Source of the DNA: Jiella avicenniae
Lineage (GTDB): Bacteria > Pseudomonadota > Alphaproteobacteria > Rhizobiales > Rhizobiaceae
Direction of reading: 5' to 3'
Length of the DNA: 64,000 bases
NCBI RefSeq assembly: GCF_021390325.1
Contig: NZ_JAJUWU010000021.1
Span: forward strand, 27,700 to 91,699
Shown here: one piece after another, positions 18,641-27,141 of the stretch
Position numbering within the stretch: position 1 is the stretch's first letter
How the letters are laid out: every line of letters begins with the position of its first letter
Notes under the pieces: model-generated
Database searches by the model: none
What the model saw: only the letters and a program-made list of their open reading frames with translations
Told to the model about the DNA's origin: nothing
Program-made: the position numbers and the translations under genes

Positions 18641-19646
18641 CACGTCTCCTCGTCGTCTTCCGCTCGATGACCTCCCCGGGCGCGATGCGCCGGACGAACG
18701 GTTCCCGCGACATGCCGGCGGAGCCGAGGCCCTCCAGCGTCTTCAAGGTTTCGGCGAGCATTTCGTCGACGGGCTGCGGGATGGTCGTCAGCCCGTGAGA
18801 GGGCCATGCCGCCATCGCGATGTCGTCGAAGCCGACGACGGACAAATCCTGCGGAATGCGCAGGTTCGTTTCCTGGCGGATTCCCTCGATGAAGCCGATC
18901 GCCAGAATGTCGTTGGCGCAGAAGTAGCCGTCGCAGGAGCCGGGCTCGGCAAGGTTTGCGGCGGCGTGGTAGCCGGCTTCGTAAGAGAACGATCCCGCCT
19001 CCACGACGGCTGGCTCTTCAAGCCCGAGATCGGCGCATCGTTCCTGGAATCCCCGGCAGCGCTCGATGTTCGTGGAGGCGTCTTTCAGAGCCGAGACGTA
19101 GGCGAGCTTCCGGTGACCGCTATCGAACAGGAATTGCGCGACGCGTCGTCCACCTTCGACATTGTCGCAGGCGATGCCGAACGAATGCGGGTCGCTGGAA
19201 AGCCGGTTGAAGAACACCACGGGGATGCCCGCCCGCCGGCAGTCGAGCGCGGCCGCGGAGGAAAGCGTCGCTGCCATCACCACGACGGCGTCCGGCTGGT
19301 AGTCGAGGAGCATGCGCACCGCGTCGTCGATCATCTCGTCGGGGTTCGATGCCTGCAGCATGGCGTTCATGCCGGCGTCCCGGAGGCTCGAGGTGAACCG
19401 CGCCATCATCTCGGGATAGAACGGATTGACGACGTCGGAGACGACGAGCCCGATGATCCGCGTGCGCCGGGTGACGAGGCTCCGGGCGAGGGGATTGGGC
19501 GTATAGCCGATCTCCGCCGCCCGCTCCAGCACGCGGCGACGGGTCTCGGTAGCGACCACCGACTTCGGGTCGAAGGCACGCGAGACGGTCGAGATCGACA
19601 TGCCGAGGTCGCGGGCGAGCTGTTTGGCGGTGATCCTCGCCCGCAT
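18633..19646 (-). CDS. LacI-family transcriptional repressor of the acid-sugar island
   Basis: LacI/GalR regulator, 337 residues from ATG 19646; a GTG at 19673 would add nine residues. The DNA-binding head reads RITAKQLARDLGMSISTVSR with the hinge region GYTPNPLARSLVTRRT. A periplasmic-binding-protein-like effector domain follows (IIGLVVSDVVNPFYPEMMAR; VVGFDDIAMAAWPSHGLTTI). It lies within the operon downstream of the hisD-like gene, and LacI-type palindromes occur before the ABC ATPase gene and before the permease gene. Negative control relieved by a sugar-acid or polyol effector is the natural model. Confidence 0.92.
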   Translation of the reverse strand: MRARITAKQLARDLGMSISTVSRAFDPKSVVATETRRRVLERAAEIGYTPNPLARSLVTRRTRIIGLVVSDVVNPFYPEMMARFTSSLRDAGMNAMLQASNPDEMIDDAVRMLLDYQPDAVVVMAATLSSAAALDCRRAGIPVVFFNRLSSDPHSFGIACDNVEGGRRVAQFLFDSGHRKLAYVSALKDASTNIERCRGFQERCADLGLEEPAVVEAGSFSYEAGYHAAANLAEPGSCDGYFCANDILAIGFIEGIRQETNLRIPQDLSVVGFDDIAMAAWPSHGLTTIPQPVDEMLAETLKTLEGLGSAGMSREPFVRRIAPGEVIERKTTRRRDG

Positions 19647-19689
19647 TTCCTGGTCGTTCGAAAAGGTGCTCACCGCCGGATCCAACCCG

Positions 19690-20979
19690 TCAGGCCATGT
19701 TGCGTCCGCCGTAGCGGCGGGCGCGGATATTGGCCTGTTCGGCATGCCCGGCAAAGCCCTCGAGCATGCACAGGCGCGAGCACCGCTCGCCGATCTCGGC
19801 ACTCGCCTCGTCGGTGAGCACCTTCTGGTAGGTGCAGGTCTTGAGGAACTTGCCGACCCACAGACCGCCGGTATAGCGCGCCGCCTTCTTCGTCGGCAGA
19901 GTGTGGTTCGTGCCGATGACCTTGTCGCCATAGGCGACGTTGGTGCGCGGGCCGAGGAACAGCGCACCGTAGTTGCGCATGTTGTTGAGGAAATAGTCCG
20001 GGTCGCGGGTCATGACCTGCACATGCTCGGAAGCGATGCGATCGGCTTCCTGCAGCATCTCCTCCTGGCTGTCGCAGACGATGACCTCGCCGAAGGTTTC
20101 CCAGGCCTGCCGGGCGGTTTCGCCGGTCGTCAAGACCTTCAGCTGGCGCTCGATCTCCTCCATCGTGTCGCGGGCGAGCTTTTCGGAGTTCGTGAGAAGG
20201 ACGGCCGGCGAGGTCGGCCCGTGTTCGGCCTGGCCGAGGAGGTCGGTCGCGCAGATCTCGCCGTCGACGGTGTCGTCGGCGATGACGAGGGTCTCCGTCG
20301 GCCCGGCGAACAGATCGATGCCGATGCGGCCGTAGAGCTGCCGCTTGGCTTCTGCGACGAAGGCGTTGCCGGGGCCGACCAGCATGTCGACCGGCGCAAT
20401 CGTCTCCGTGCCGAGAGCCATCGCGCCGACCGCCTGGACGCCGCCGAGAACGTAGATCTCGTCGGCACCGGCGAGATGCATGGCGGTGACGATCGCCGGA
20501 TGCGGGCCTCCCTCGAAGGGCGGGGCGCAGGCGATGATGCGCTTGACGCCGGCCACCTTCGCGGTGACGACGCTCATGTGGGCCGAGGCCACCATCGGAT
20601 ACTTGCCGCCTGGAACGTAGCATCCGACGGATTCGACCGGCACGTTGCGATGCCCGAGAATGACGCCGGGAAGGGTCTCCACTTCCAGATCCTTCAGGCA
20701 CTCGCGCTGCTTCTGCGCGAAGTTCCGGACCTGGGCCTGGGCGAACTTGACGTCGTCGAGGTCGCGCTCGGAGACCTTCGACATCGCGTCCGCGATTTCG
20801 CTCTCGGTCAGCCTGAACGCCTTGGGCGACCACTTGTCGAACTTCTCGGATAACTCCCGGACCGCGGCGTCGCCACGGCTTTCGATGTCGGACAGAATGC
20901 TTTCGACCGTCTCGCGGGTCTTCTTGTCGGCCGCGGCCGTCTCGTCGGGATTCTGACCCTTCTTGAGAAAGGTTGGCAT
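19690..20979 (-). CDS. HisD-like dehydrogenase (histidinol dehydrogenase superfamily, catabolic type)
   Basis: Zinc- and NAD-dependent dehydrogenase of 429 residues, related to HisD. Motifs corresponding to HisD metal ligands are kept: [14 protein letters not shown] (Gln, His), [13 protein letters not shown] (Asp region) and [13 protein letters not shown] (His). The Glu-His pair needed for the second oxidation appears as ASEHVQVMT. HisD enzymes oxidise an alcohol through an aldehyde to a carboxylate in two NAD steps. Location inside a sugar island, not a his operon, and a C-terminus unlike biosynthetic HisD argue for a catabolic role, as in sulfopropanediol dehydrogenase HpsN. A C4 polyol or aldose would give the acid used by the kinase/PdxA2 pair. 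Confidence 0.85.
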   Translation of the reverse strand: MPTFLKKGQNPDETAAADKKTRETVESILSDIESRGDAAVRELSEKFDKWSPKAFRLTESEIADAMSKVSERDLDDVKFAQAQVRNFAQKQRECLKDLEVETLPGVILGHRNVPVESVGCYVPGGKYPMVASAHMSVVTAKVAGVKRIIACAPPFEGGPHPAIVTAMHLAGADEIYVLGGVQAVGAMALGTETIAPVDMLVGPGNAFVAEAKRQLYGRIGIDLFAGPTETLVIADDTVDGEICATDLLGQAEHGPTSPAVLLTNSEKLARDTMEEIERQLKVLTTGETARQAWETFGEVIVCDSQEEMLQEADRIASEHVQVMTRDPDYFLNNMRNYGALFLGPRTNVAYGDKVIGTNHTLPTKKAARYTGGLWVGKFLKTCTYQKVLTDEASAEIGERCSRLCMLEGFAGHAEQANIRARRYGGRNMA

Positions 20980-21079
20980 CGGAGTTCCTCATCGGTTCGA
21001 GAGTGACGGCTCTGTGATCGGGTGGGCGTCATCGGATGGGACGGGACGGCCGACCAGGGCCGTCCCGACGGGGCAGGGA

Positions 21080-22312
21080 TCAGGGCTGGACGGTTGCCTT
21101 GACCTTGGTCAACTCATACTGGTTCTCCGGCGCCTCGCAACGCTGGCAGTTGATGCCCGGCGAGTCCGGTGCCTTCGTGATCTCCTCGGGGAGCGGCTGA
21201 ATGGTCGCCCCAGGCGTCGGATTGCCGTCGAGGGCGGAGGTCAGCGTCAGTTCCGGAAGGAGCGTCGGGTTGAAGACCTCGGTGACGAAGGAGGAGGGGA
21301 CCTTCTCCGACGGGAAGACGTTGCATCCGTTCTCGAAGGTGTCGCCCTCGCAGAGCTTCACGTCCGCGGCCGGAACCCAGGGCAGCGGATATTGGATGTT
21401 CATCGGCTCGAGGTCGCGCTTGCCGGTGAGGACTTCCATCATGATCTTGAAGGCATAGCCGGCAGAGGCGGGCGGCGAACCGGAGGAGACGCCCTTCAGG
21501 CCCATATCCTGCATCTTCGGATCGGCCAGAGCCAGACGGAAACCGTCCGAATTCTCGCCGGTGATCGGAACGAGCTTGCCGCCCTTGTCGAGAAGAGCCT
21601 GGACGGCACCGTATTCACCGGCCTGCGCCCAGATGCCGTCGACGTCCGGATGAGCAGCGAGGGCCTTTGCGGTTTCCTGCTGGGTCGTGCGGTCGTCCCA
21701 GTAGCTGTAATATTCGGCCGCGACCGAGATGCCGGGATACTGGTCGAAGATGTGCATGGCGCCGTCGGTGTGGCGCTTGTCGACCGAATTGCCCGGAACG
21801 CCGCGGGACAGAAAGATCTTGCCCTTGCCGCCGAGTTCGTTGACGAGCGCCTGGGCGGTGTTCTCGCCGAAGCCAGCCGTGATGAAGCTGACATTGTAGG
21901 CGCAGGGTTCGGTGACCGTCGCGTCGTACATGAAGAACTTCACGCCCTGATCGCAGCCGCGCTTGATCGTGCGGTTGAGGGCGGTGGCGGAGATCGGGAA
22001 GCTGATGACGCCATCGGCGCCGGCCTGGATCATGCTCTCATAGGCGGAGATCTGCGCCTGCGGATCGGTTCCCGAGATCACTTCGGTCAGTTCGACCTGC
22101 TTGTCGTAAGGCGGGGTCTTGGCCAGCGCCTTGACGATGTTGGCGGCTTCCGACTGCCAGGAATTGCCGCTGTAGCTCATGGCGAGATAGATCTTGTACT
22201 TCTTGTCGGAGCCCGAGTCCTGGGCCTGCGCCAGCGTCGCGCCGAACGTCGCGGCCAATCCCGCGATCATCGTCGCGGAGGCGGCGCCTTTCATCAGTTT
22301 GTTCAATCTCAT
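21080..22312 (-). CDS. Sugar ABC transporter substrate-binding protein (RbsB-like, extended)
   Basis: Periplasmic type-I sugar-binding protein, 410 residues with a signal peptide ending near TLAQAQ. Ribose-binding-like motifs include IYLAMSYSGNSWQSEAANIV, MIQAGADGVISFPISATALN and GIWAQAGEYGAVQALLDKGG. It is about 80-100 residues longer than RbsB; the C-terminal extension contains cysteines (KLCEGDTFENGCNVF and INCQRCEAPENQ), which could form disulfides. It serves the two permeases and ATPase encoded upstream. Ligand is probably a polyol, aldose or sugar acid. Start ATG 22312 fits the signal peptide. Confidence 0.88.
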   Translation of the reverse strand: MRLNKLMKGAASATMIAGLAATFGATLAQAQDSGSDKKYKIYLAMSYSGNSWQSEAANIVKALAKTPPYDKQVELTEVISGTDPQAQISAYESMIQAGADGVISFPISATALNRTIKRGCDQGVKFFMYDATVTEPCAYNVSFITAGFGENTAQALVNELGGKGKIFLSRGVPGNSVDKRHTDGAMHIFDQYPGISVAAEYYSYWDDRTTQQETAKALAAHPDVDGIWAQAGEYGAVQALLDKGGKLVPITGENSDGFRLALADPKMQDMGLKGVSSGSPPASAGYAFKIMMEVLTGKRDLEPMNIQYPLPWVPAADVKLCEGDTFENGCNVFPSEKVPSSFVTEVFNPTLLPELTLTSALDGNPTPGATIQPLPEEITKAPDSPGINCQRCEAPENQYELTKVKATVQP

Positions 22313-22338
22313 CGTGTCTTCACTCCCTGTTGCTGTCC

Positions 22339-22386
22339 GTCCCCTGTGCGGGGGACGTGGCAGATCGATGGAACCTCCCTCCATCG
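22339..22386 (-). other. Intercistronic double hairpin between permease and binding-protein genes
   Basis: The 106-bp gap before the binding-protein gene contains two adjacent inverted repeats: GTCCCC/GGGGAC (22339-22356, 6-nt loop) and CGATGGA/TCCATCG (22366-22386, 7-nt loop). Neither has a T tract. Such structures between importer genes commonly stabilise the downstream binding-protein mRNA and raise its expression; that role is inferred. Confidence 0.5.
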
Positions 22387-22418
22387 GGGTCGACGCGGCC
22401 CTCCCAATGGCACCGCGT

Positions 22419-23447
22419 TCATGCCTTCCGGTTGCGCAGCCGCAGCCCGGAAAAAAGGTCCTCGCGCAAAAGGACGAGCGCGACGAGGATGATCGAACCC
22501 TCGATGATCGTCCGATATCCCTGGTCGAGACCAATGGCGGATATGACGGTTCCGAGCGTCGTCAGAAGGATTGCGCCGCCGACCGTGCCGACGAAGCTTC
22601 CGCTGCCGCCGAGGATCGAGGAGCCGCCGATCACCACTGCGGCGATCCCCGGAAGCAGGTAGCTGTCGCCCATCCGCAGCGTCGCGCCGTCGGAATAGCC
22701 GACCAGCATCATGCCGACGAAGCCGGCGCAGGCCGCACTGATGGCGTAGGGAATGGCTTCGGTCAGCCCGACATCGATGCCGGCGATGCGTGCGGCTTCC
22801 CGGTTGACGCCGATCGCGTAGAGGCGGCGGCCGAGCGTCGTCCGGCTCTGGACGATCCAGCCCACGATCGCGAAGAGGACGACGAAATAGACGACGACCG
22901 GAATGCCGAGCCAACGCTCTTTCATCAGGAACGCGAGGATTTCCGGAGAATTGCCGCGCGGCGTACCGCCGGTGAGCCCGAGGGCCGCCGAGGCGACGAA
23001 GATCGACGATGCGAGCGTCATGATGAAGGGCGGGATGCCGAGAATCACGACGCCCGCGCCGTTGACGAGCCCGATCAGCGCGCAGACGCAAAGGGCGATC
23101 GGCAGGACGTAGAAGGCGTTGCCGTCGCTGCCGTAGACGGTCGCGAGGACACCGCCGATGACGACGAGCGAGGGCGTCGAGAGATCGAGCCCACCCACGA
23201 GGATGACGAGACCCTGGCCGAAGGACAGGACGATCAGGAACGACGACAGCGTCAGGATCGTCAGGACCTGGTTCCATGATCCGAGGGCAGGGCTGACGAA
23301 ACGCGAGCAGAGGATCAGCACCGCCGACAGGGCGAACACCGCGACGATGTTGACGAGATCCCGATCGATCCCGCTCGAGGCGCGCCTGTCCTCGACGTGC
23401 GCGAAGGTGTCCGTGGCCGAACCGTCGTTTCCGGTCGTCTGGTTCAT
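22419..23447 (-). CDS. Sugar ABC transporter permease (RbsC-like) 2
   Basis: Inner-membrane permease of the ribose/xylose type, 342 residues, around nine hydrophobic helices. Recognisable segments are LVILVGGLDLSTPSLVVIGG, GRRLYAIGVNREAARIAGID (coupling helix) and IAAVVIGGSSILGGSGSFVG. Its ATG overlaps the stop of the first permease gene. Two different RbsC-type permeases in one operon imply a heterodimeric channel, as in autoinducer-2 or erythritol-type importers. Confidence 0.92.
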   Translation of the reverse strand: MNQTTGNDGSATDTFAHVEDRRASSGIDRDLVNIVAVFALSAVLILCSRFVSPALGSWNQVLTILTLSSFLIVLSFGQGLVILVGGLDLSTPSLVVIGGVLATVYGSDGNAFYVLPIALCVCALIGLVNGAGVVILGIPPFIMTLASSIFVASAALGLTGGTPRGNSPEILAFLMKERWLGIPVVVYFVVLFAIVGWIVQSRTTLGRRLYAIGVNREAARIAGIDVGLTEAIPYAISAACAGFVGMMLVGYSDGATLRMGDSYLLPGIAAVVIGGSSILGGSGSFVGTVGGAILLTTLGTVISAIGLDQGYRTIIEGSIILVALVLLREDLFSGLRLRNRKA

Positions 23448-24448
23448 CGCACCGCTCCCTTCGAGAAGGTCCGGCCGATCAGGTTGCCGAGGACGATCGC
23501 CGCGACGAGGATGACCGACTGGAACATGCCGGTGTAGAAGGACGAGACCCCGGCGGCGAAGAGCACTTTCTGCAGCAGCATGAGAACGCCAGCGCCGAAT
23601 ATCGATCCGAGGATACCGCCGCGGCCGCCCGAAAGTGATGTCCCGCCGAGCGCCACGGCGGCGAATGCGAGCAGCAGGAACGATTCCCCGGCGTTCGGAT
23701 CGCCCGTCGCGGTCTGGGCACTCAGCATGAAACCGGCGAGGCCGTAGAGAATGCCGGCGCCGACGAAGGCCGCGAAGCGCGTCGCCGTCACCGAGATGCC
23801 GGACAGGGACGCCGCCTGCTCGTCCGCACCGACGGCGTAGATCCCGAGGCCGGTGTTGGTGCGCGAGAATCCAGCCCACAGAAGCGCGACAGCCAGAACG
23901 ATGAGGCCCGAGATCGGCAGGACGCCAAACAGGGTGTCGGTCAGCTCGTAGGAGACCCATTGGGCGACGTAGCCGCCCGGCGCGTCGAGGAAGACGAGGG
24001 AAAGCCCCTGGCAGACGATCATCGTGCCGAGGGTTGCGGCGATGGTCTGCAGGCCGAGCTTCGCCACCAGAAACCCGTTGATCGCCCCGACGGCCGCGCC
24101 GATCGCCATGCAGATCGCAAGGCTCGCGAGGGCGCCGAGCGGGCCCTCGATCGGATAAATCGCCATGAAGACGTTGGTCAGTGAGATCACGCCGGCGACG
24201 GAGAGGTCGAATCCTCTCGCCAGCACCACCATCGTCTCGCCCGCCGCCGCGATGGCGAGCGGCGCGGAATTGTTCATCAGATTGGTGAAGGTGTAGAGCG
24301 ACAGGGCCGAGGGCTCGAACCAGGCATAGAGTGCGTACATCGCCAGATAGAGGACGAAGACCACCGCCGCGCCGCCGGACAGCATGCGCTTCAGTCGCAG
24401 TGTCGGCCGACTGGTCCGTTCTGTCGCGAGGCTGGCGGCGTAGCTCAC
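23444..24448 (-). CDS. Sugar ABC transporter permease (RbsC-like) 1
   Basis: RbsC-type permease of 334 residues, beginning at a GTG (24448) that overlaps the ATPase stop codon. Characteristic segments are VVLARGFDLSVAGVISLTNV, GLGIYAVGADEQAASLSGIS and AAVALGGTSLSGGRGGILGS. The GTG start and four-base overlaps with both neighbours indicate tight translational coupling and balanced production of the two permeases. Confidence 0.9.
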   Translation of the reverse strand: MSYAASLATERTSRPTLRLKRMLSGGAAVVFVLYLAMYALYAWFEPSALSLYTFTNLMNNSAPLAIAAAGETMVVLARGFDLSVAGVISLTNVFMAIYPIEGPLGALASLAICMAIGAAVGAINGFLVAKLGLQTIAATLGTMIVCQGLSLVFLDAPGGYVAQWVSYELTDTLFGVLPISGLIVLAVALLWAGFSRTNTGLGIYAVGADEQAASLSGISVTATRFAAFVGAGILYGLAGFMLSAQTATGDPNAGESFLLLAFAAVALGGTSLSGGRGGILGSIFGAGVLMLLQKVLFAAGVSSFYTGMFQSVILVAAIVLGNLIGRTFSKGAVR

Positions 24449-25980
24449 GAGTACGCTCCCTTCGATGCGGCGCTGTCCTCCCGATGGCCGATCATCGCCC
24501 CGACGAGGTTCTGCTCCTCGATGGCGTCGCCTTCGAACGCTTCGACGATCCGCCCGCCGTAAAGGACGAGGCAACGCTGGGCGAGGCTGGTGATCTCGGG
24601 CAGCTCGGACGAATAGAACAGGACCGAACCGCCATCTTCGGTGAACTGGCGAATGGCTTCGTAGATCGACTGCTTGGTCCCGACGTCGACGCCGCGGGTG
24701 GGATCGAACAGCAGAAGGATCCGCGCGCCGGTCATTACCGTCCGGGCAAGCAGCGCCTTCTGCTGATTGCCACCCGAAAGGTCGGAAATCCTGAACGGGA
24801 GATAGCGTCGGGCGAGATCGACGACGTCCGCCGTCTCGCCGGCGGCATCGCGCTCCCTCGACCGGGAGACGACGCCGAAGGAGGCGACGTTCCCGACGAC
24901 GGGCAGCGTCATGTTGGATGCGGTGGTGAGGCTCGCGAAGATCCCCTCGGTCTTCCGCTCCTCGGGAAGAAACGCCATGCCGCGGCCGGAGGCGAGGGCG
25001 CCTTTGGGGCTGCGGATGTCGGCGACCTTGCCATCGACCGAAATCGAGCCGGAACGGCGCTTCTCGAGACCGACGAGACTGCGGAACAGGTCCCGCTGCC
25101 CTTGCCCTTCGAGGGCCGCCACGCCGAGGATTTCGCCCTCTTTCAGCTCGAAGGACACGCTGTCCAGTATGTCGGTCGTCAGATCGCTGACGGACAAGAC
25201 CGCCCCGGAGCTTTTCGGCTTGCCGGCATGGGTCGACAGGGTCTTCTTCGCGGAACGGCCGACCATCATCTCGAAGATGCGGTTGTCGTCGGCGCCGGCG
25301 AGATCGACTGTATCGATGCTTCGGCCATTCCGCAGAACCGTGGCCCGGCTGCAGATCGAGCGGACTTCGGCCAGCCGGTGGGAAATGTACAGAACCGCGG
25401 TCCCGGCCTTCCTGGCATTCTCGATCAGCCGGAAGAGCCAGTCGACATCCGAGAGTGAAGCGGTTGGCTCGTCGAGAATCAGAAGCCGCGTTCCGTGGGA
25501 AAAGGCCCGAACGATCTCCAGCCGCTGACGATCGGGAAGCGAAAGCCGACCCACCGCTTCCTCCGGATCGAGGGGAAGGTCGAAACGCGCCAGAATCTGC
25601 GATGCCTTCTCGATCGTACGGCCGCGTGAAAACAGTCCGGCTTTTGCCGCCGGCAGTTTGGGCAGGCACAAGTTCTCGGCCACCGTCAGGTTCTGCAGCA
25701 GGCTGAGTTCCTGAAAGGCGATGGCGACGCCGCAGCGGCGTGCGCCGAGGATCGAGCTCGGGGCATAGGGCTCGCCGGTCAGCGACATCGTCCCGCGGTC
25801 CGGCTCGACGACACCGCCGAGCACTTTCACCAGTGTGGACTTGCCGGCACCGTTCTCGCCGAGCAGCGCGTGGACTTCGCCCGGGCCGATGGAGATCGAG
25901 ACATCCTCGAGGGCGACGGTCGCCCCATAGGATTTCGAGACGCCGCGGCACTCGACGGAAGCCATCCTCGCTTCGCTCAT
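24445..25980 (-). CDS. Sugar ABC transporter ATP-binding protein (RbsA/XylG-like, two ATPase domains)
   Basis: Duplicated ATPase of 511 residues, first gene after the LacI-type operators, with a strong SD (GGGAGGAGGG). Domain 1 has Walker A GENGAGKSTLVKV, a degenerate signature LSLPDRQRLEIVRAF and Walker B LLILDEPTASL. Domain 2 has the usual degenerate Walker A (GVAALEGQGQRDLFRSL), signature LSGGNQQKALLAR and a Walker B reading ILLLFDPTRGVD, where DEP is replaced by FDP. Such asymmetry is common in sugar importers and suggests one functional ATP site. It powers the two RbsC-type permeases. Confidence 0.92.
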   Translation of the reverse strand: MSEARMASVECRGVSKSYGATVALEDVSISIGPGEVHALLGENGAGKSTLVKVLGGVVEPDRGTMSLTGEPYAPSSILGARRCGVAIAFQELSLLQNLTVAENLCLPKLPAAKAGLFSRGRTIEKASQILARFDLPLDPEEAVGRLSLPDRQRLEIVRAFSHGTRLLILDEPTASLSDVDWLFRLIENARKAGTAVLYISHRLAEVRSICSRATVLRNGRSIDTVDLAGADDNRIFEMMVGRSAKKTLSTHAGKPKSSGAVLSVSDLTTDILDSVSFELKEGEILGVAALEGQGQRDLFRSLVGLEKRRSGSISVDGKVADIRSPKGALASGRGMAFLPEERKTEGIFASLTTASNMTLPVVGNVASFGVVSRSRERDAAGETADVVDLARRYLPFRISDLSGGNQQKALLARTVMTGARILLLFDPTRGVDVGTKQSIYEAIRQFTEDGGSVLFYSSELPEITSLAQRCLVLYGGRIVEAFEGDAIEEQNLVGAMIGHREDSAASKGAYS

Positions 25981-26011
25981 GATGGCCCTCCTCCCAAAGG
26001 TCGCATGGCGT

Positions 26012-26044
26012 GCTGCAAGCGATTGCAGCAAACGTTTGCTGCAA
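26012..26044 (-). promoter_or_regulatory. Tandem LacI-type operators before the sugar ABC operon
   Basis: Bases 26023-26044 form a 22-bp perfect palindrome whose core is AGCAAACGTTTGCT (26027-26040), with the central CG expected for LacI/GalR sites. Overlapping on the gene side, 26012-26029 is a near-palindrome, GCTGCAAGCGATTGCAGC. Both lie just downstream of a strong minus-strand promoter, so a bound LacI dimer or tetramer would block transcription start. The LacI gene of this operon is the obvious candidate. Confidence 0.85.
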
Positions 26045-26055
26045 ACGATACCAGG

Positions 26056-26084
26056 ATCAAACGCTGATCGATCGCGACTGTCAA
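26056..26084 (-). promoter_or_regulatory. Sigma-70 promoter of the sugar ABC/hisD-like operon
   Basis: On the minus strand TTGACA (26084-26079) and TTTGAT (26061-26056) are separated by exactly 17 bp. Transcription would begin near 26049, immediately before the palindromic operators. This promoter would drive the ATPase, permeases, binding protein, hisD-like gene, lacI and the enzyme genes down to 15464. Confidence 0.7.
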
Positions 26085-26121
26085 CAGGGAGTTTTGACCG
26101 GTGCTGGCGGTGCGCGTCCCG

Positions 26122-27141
26122 TCAGAGGACGGCGTGGACCTCGCGCGGCTTCGGCGCGAGTTCGCAGGCATAGCGGATCGCGGCGACGAGACTCTCGTAT
26201 CGCGCGACGCCCTTGCCCGCGATGTCGAAGGCCGTGCCGTGATCGACGGAAGTGCGGATGATGCCGCCCTTGAGGCCGACGGTGATGTTGATCCCTTCGT
26301 CGAAGGCGACGGCCTTCACCGGGGCGTGGCCCTGATCGTGATAGCAGGCGACGACGACGTCGAAGTCGCCGCGCATCGCCCGGTAGAAGAGGGTGTCGGC
26401 GGGAAGAGGTCCCTTGACGTCGATGCCCTCGCACTGCGCCTTCTCGATACCTGGAACGAGCTTTTTCTCCTCCTCGCCCTCGCCGAACAGCCCGTTCTCG
26501 CCAGCATGCGGATTGATGCCGCAGACGGCGATCTTCGGGTGCGGGTTGCCGGCCGCCGCCAGCGTGTCCTGTGCCAGGCGGATCACCTGATAGGTCCGAT
26601 CCGGGTCGATCCGGCGGATCGCCTCCAGAAGGCCGACATGGGTGGTGAGATGGATGACCTTCATCTTCGGCGCCGCCAGCATCATCGAGTAGCTTTCGGT
26701 TCCGGTCAGCTCGGCGAGGATCTCGGTATGGCCGGGGTAGATGTGGCCTCCGGCATGGAGGGCTTCCTTGTTGAGCGGCGCCGTCGCGATCGCCGCGACC
26801 TTGCCGGCCTTCGCCATCTCGACTGCCGCTTTCAGAAACTGGAACGCCCCGTTGCCGGCCTCGGCCCGAACCTCGCCGAATGGCAGGTCACCGAGATCGA
26901 GCCCAGGATCGGCGCAGAGGACGGTCCCGCCCTCGCTTCCGGGAATGGCTTCCTCTGGTTCGAAGGACTGGATGCGGAAGTGCGCGCCGACGATCTGTCG
27001 CGCCTTTTCCAGAACGGCAGCGTCGCCGACGACGACCGGTCGGCAGAGCTCCAGCGTTACGGGGTCGATGACGGTGCGGGCTACGATCTCCGGGCCGATT
27101 CCGCAAACGTCCCCCATGGTGATGGCAATGGTCGGCTTCAT
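26122..27141 (-). CDS. pdxA2: PdxA2-type 4-phosphate dehydrogenase (D-threonate/erythronate 4-phosphate)
   Basis: Metal-dependent NAD dehydrogenase of the PdxA family, 339 residues. Family motifs are TMGDVCGIGPEI, IATAPLNKEALHAGGHIYPG (metal His), VCGINPHAGENGLFG and ACYHDQGHAPVKAVAFDEGI. PdxA2 paralogues encoded with a DUF1537 kinase oxidatively decarboxylate D-threonate or erythronate 4-phosphates to dihydroxyacetone phosphate instead of making vitamin B6. Here the ATG overlaps the kinase stop (ATGA), which supports that role. It is the last gene of the permease-kinase-pdxA2 operon. Confidence 0.88.
   Translation of the reverse strand: MKPTIAITMGDVCGIGPEIVARTVIDPVTLELCRPVVVGDAAVLEKARQIVGAHFRIQSFEPEEAIPGSEGGTVLCADPGLDLGDLPFGEVRAEAGNGAFQFLKAAVEMAKAGKVAAIATAPLNKEALHAGGHIYPGHTEILAELTGTESYSMMLAAPKMKVIHLTTHVGLLEAIRRIDPDRTYQVIRLAQDTLAAAGNPHPKIAVCGINPHAGENGLFGEGEEEKKLVPGIEKAQCEGIDVKGPLPADTLFYRAMRGDFDVVVACYHDQGHAPVKAVAFDEGINITVGLKGGIIRTSVDHGTAFDIAGKGVARYESLVAAIRYACELAPKPREVHAVL

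Noticed and set aside
19690..20979. Biosynthetic histidinol dehydrogenase of a his operon.
   Set aside because: No other his genes nearby; it lies in a LacI-regulated sugar-uptake and catabolic cluster.
26122..27141. Vitamin B6 biosynthesis PdxA.
   Set aside because: Translational coupling to a DUF1537 kinase and permease points to the catabolic PdxA2 role.
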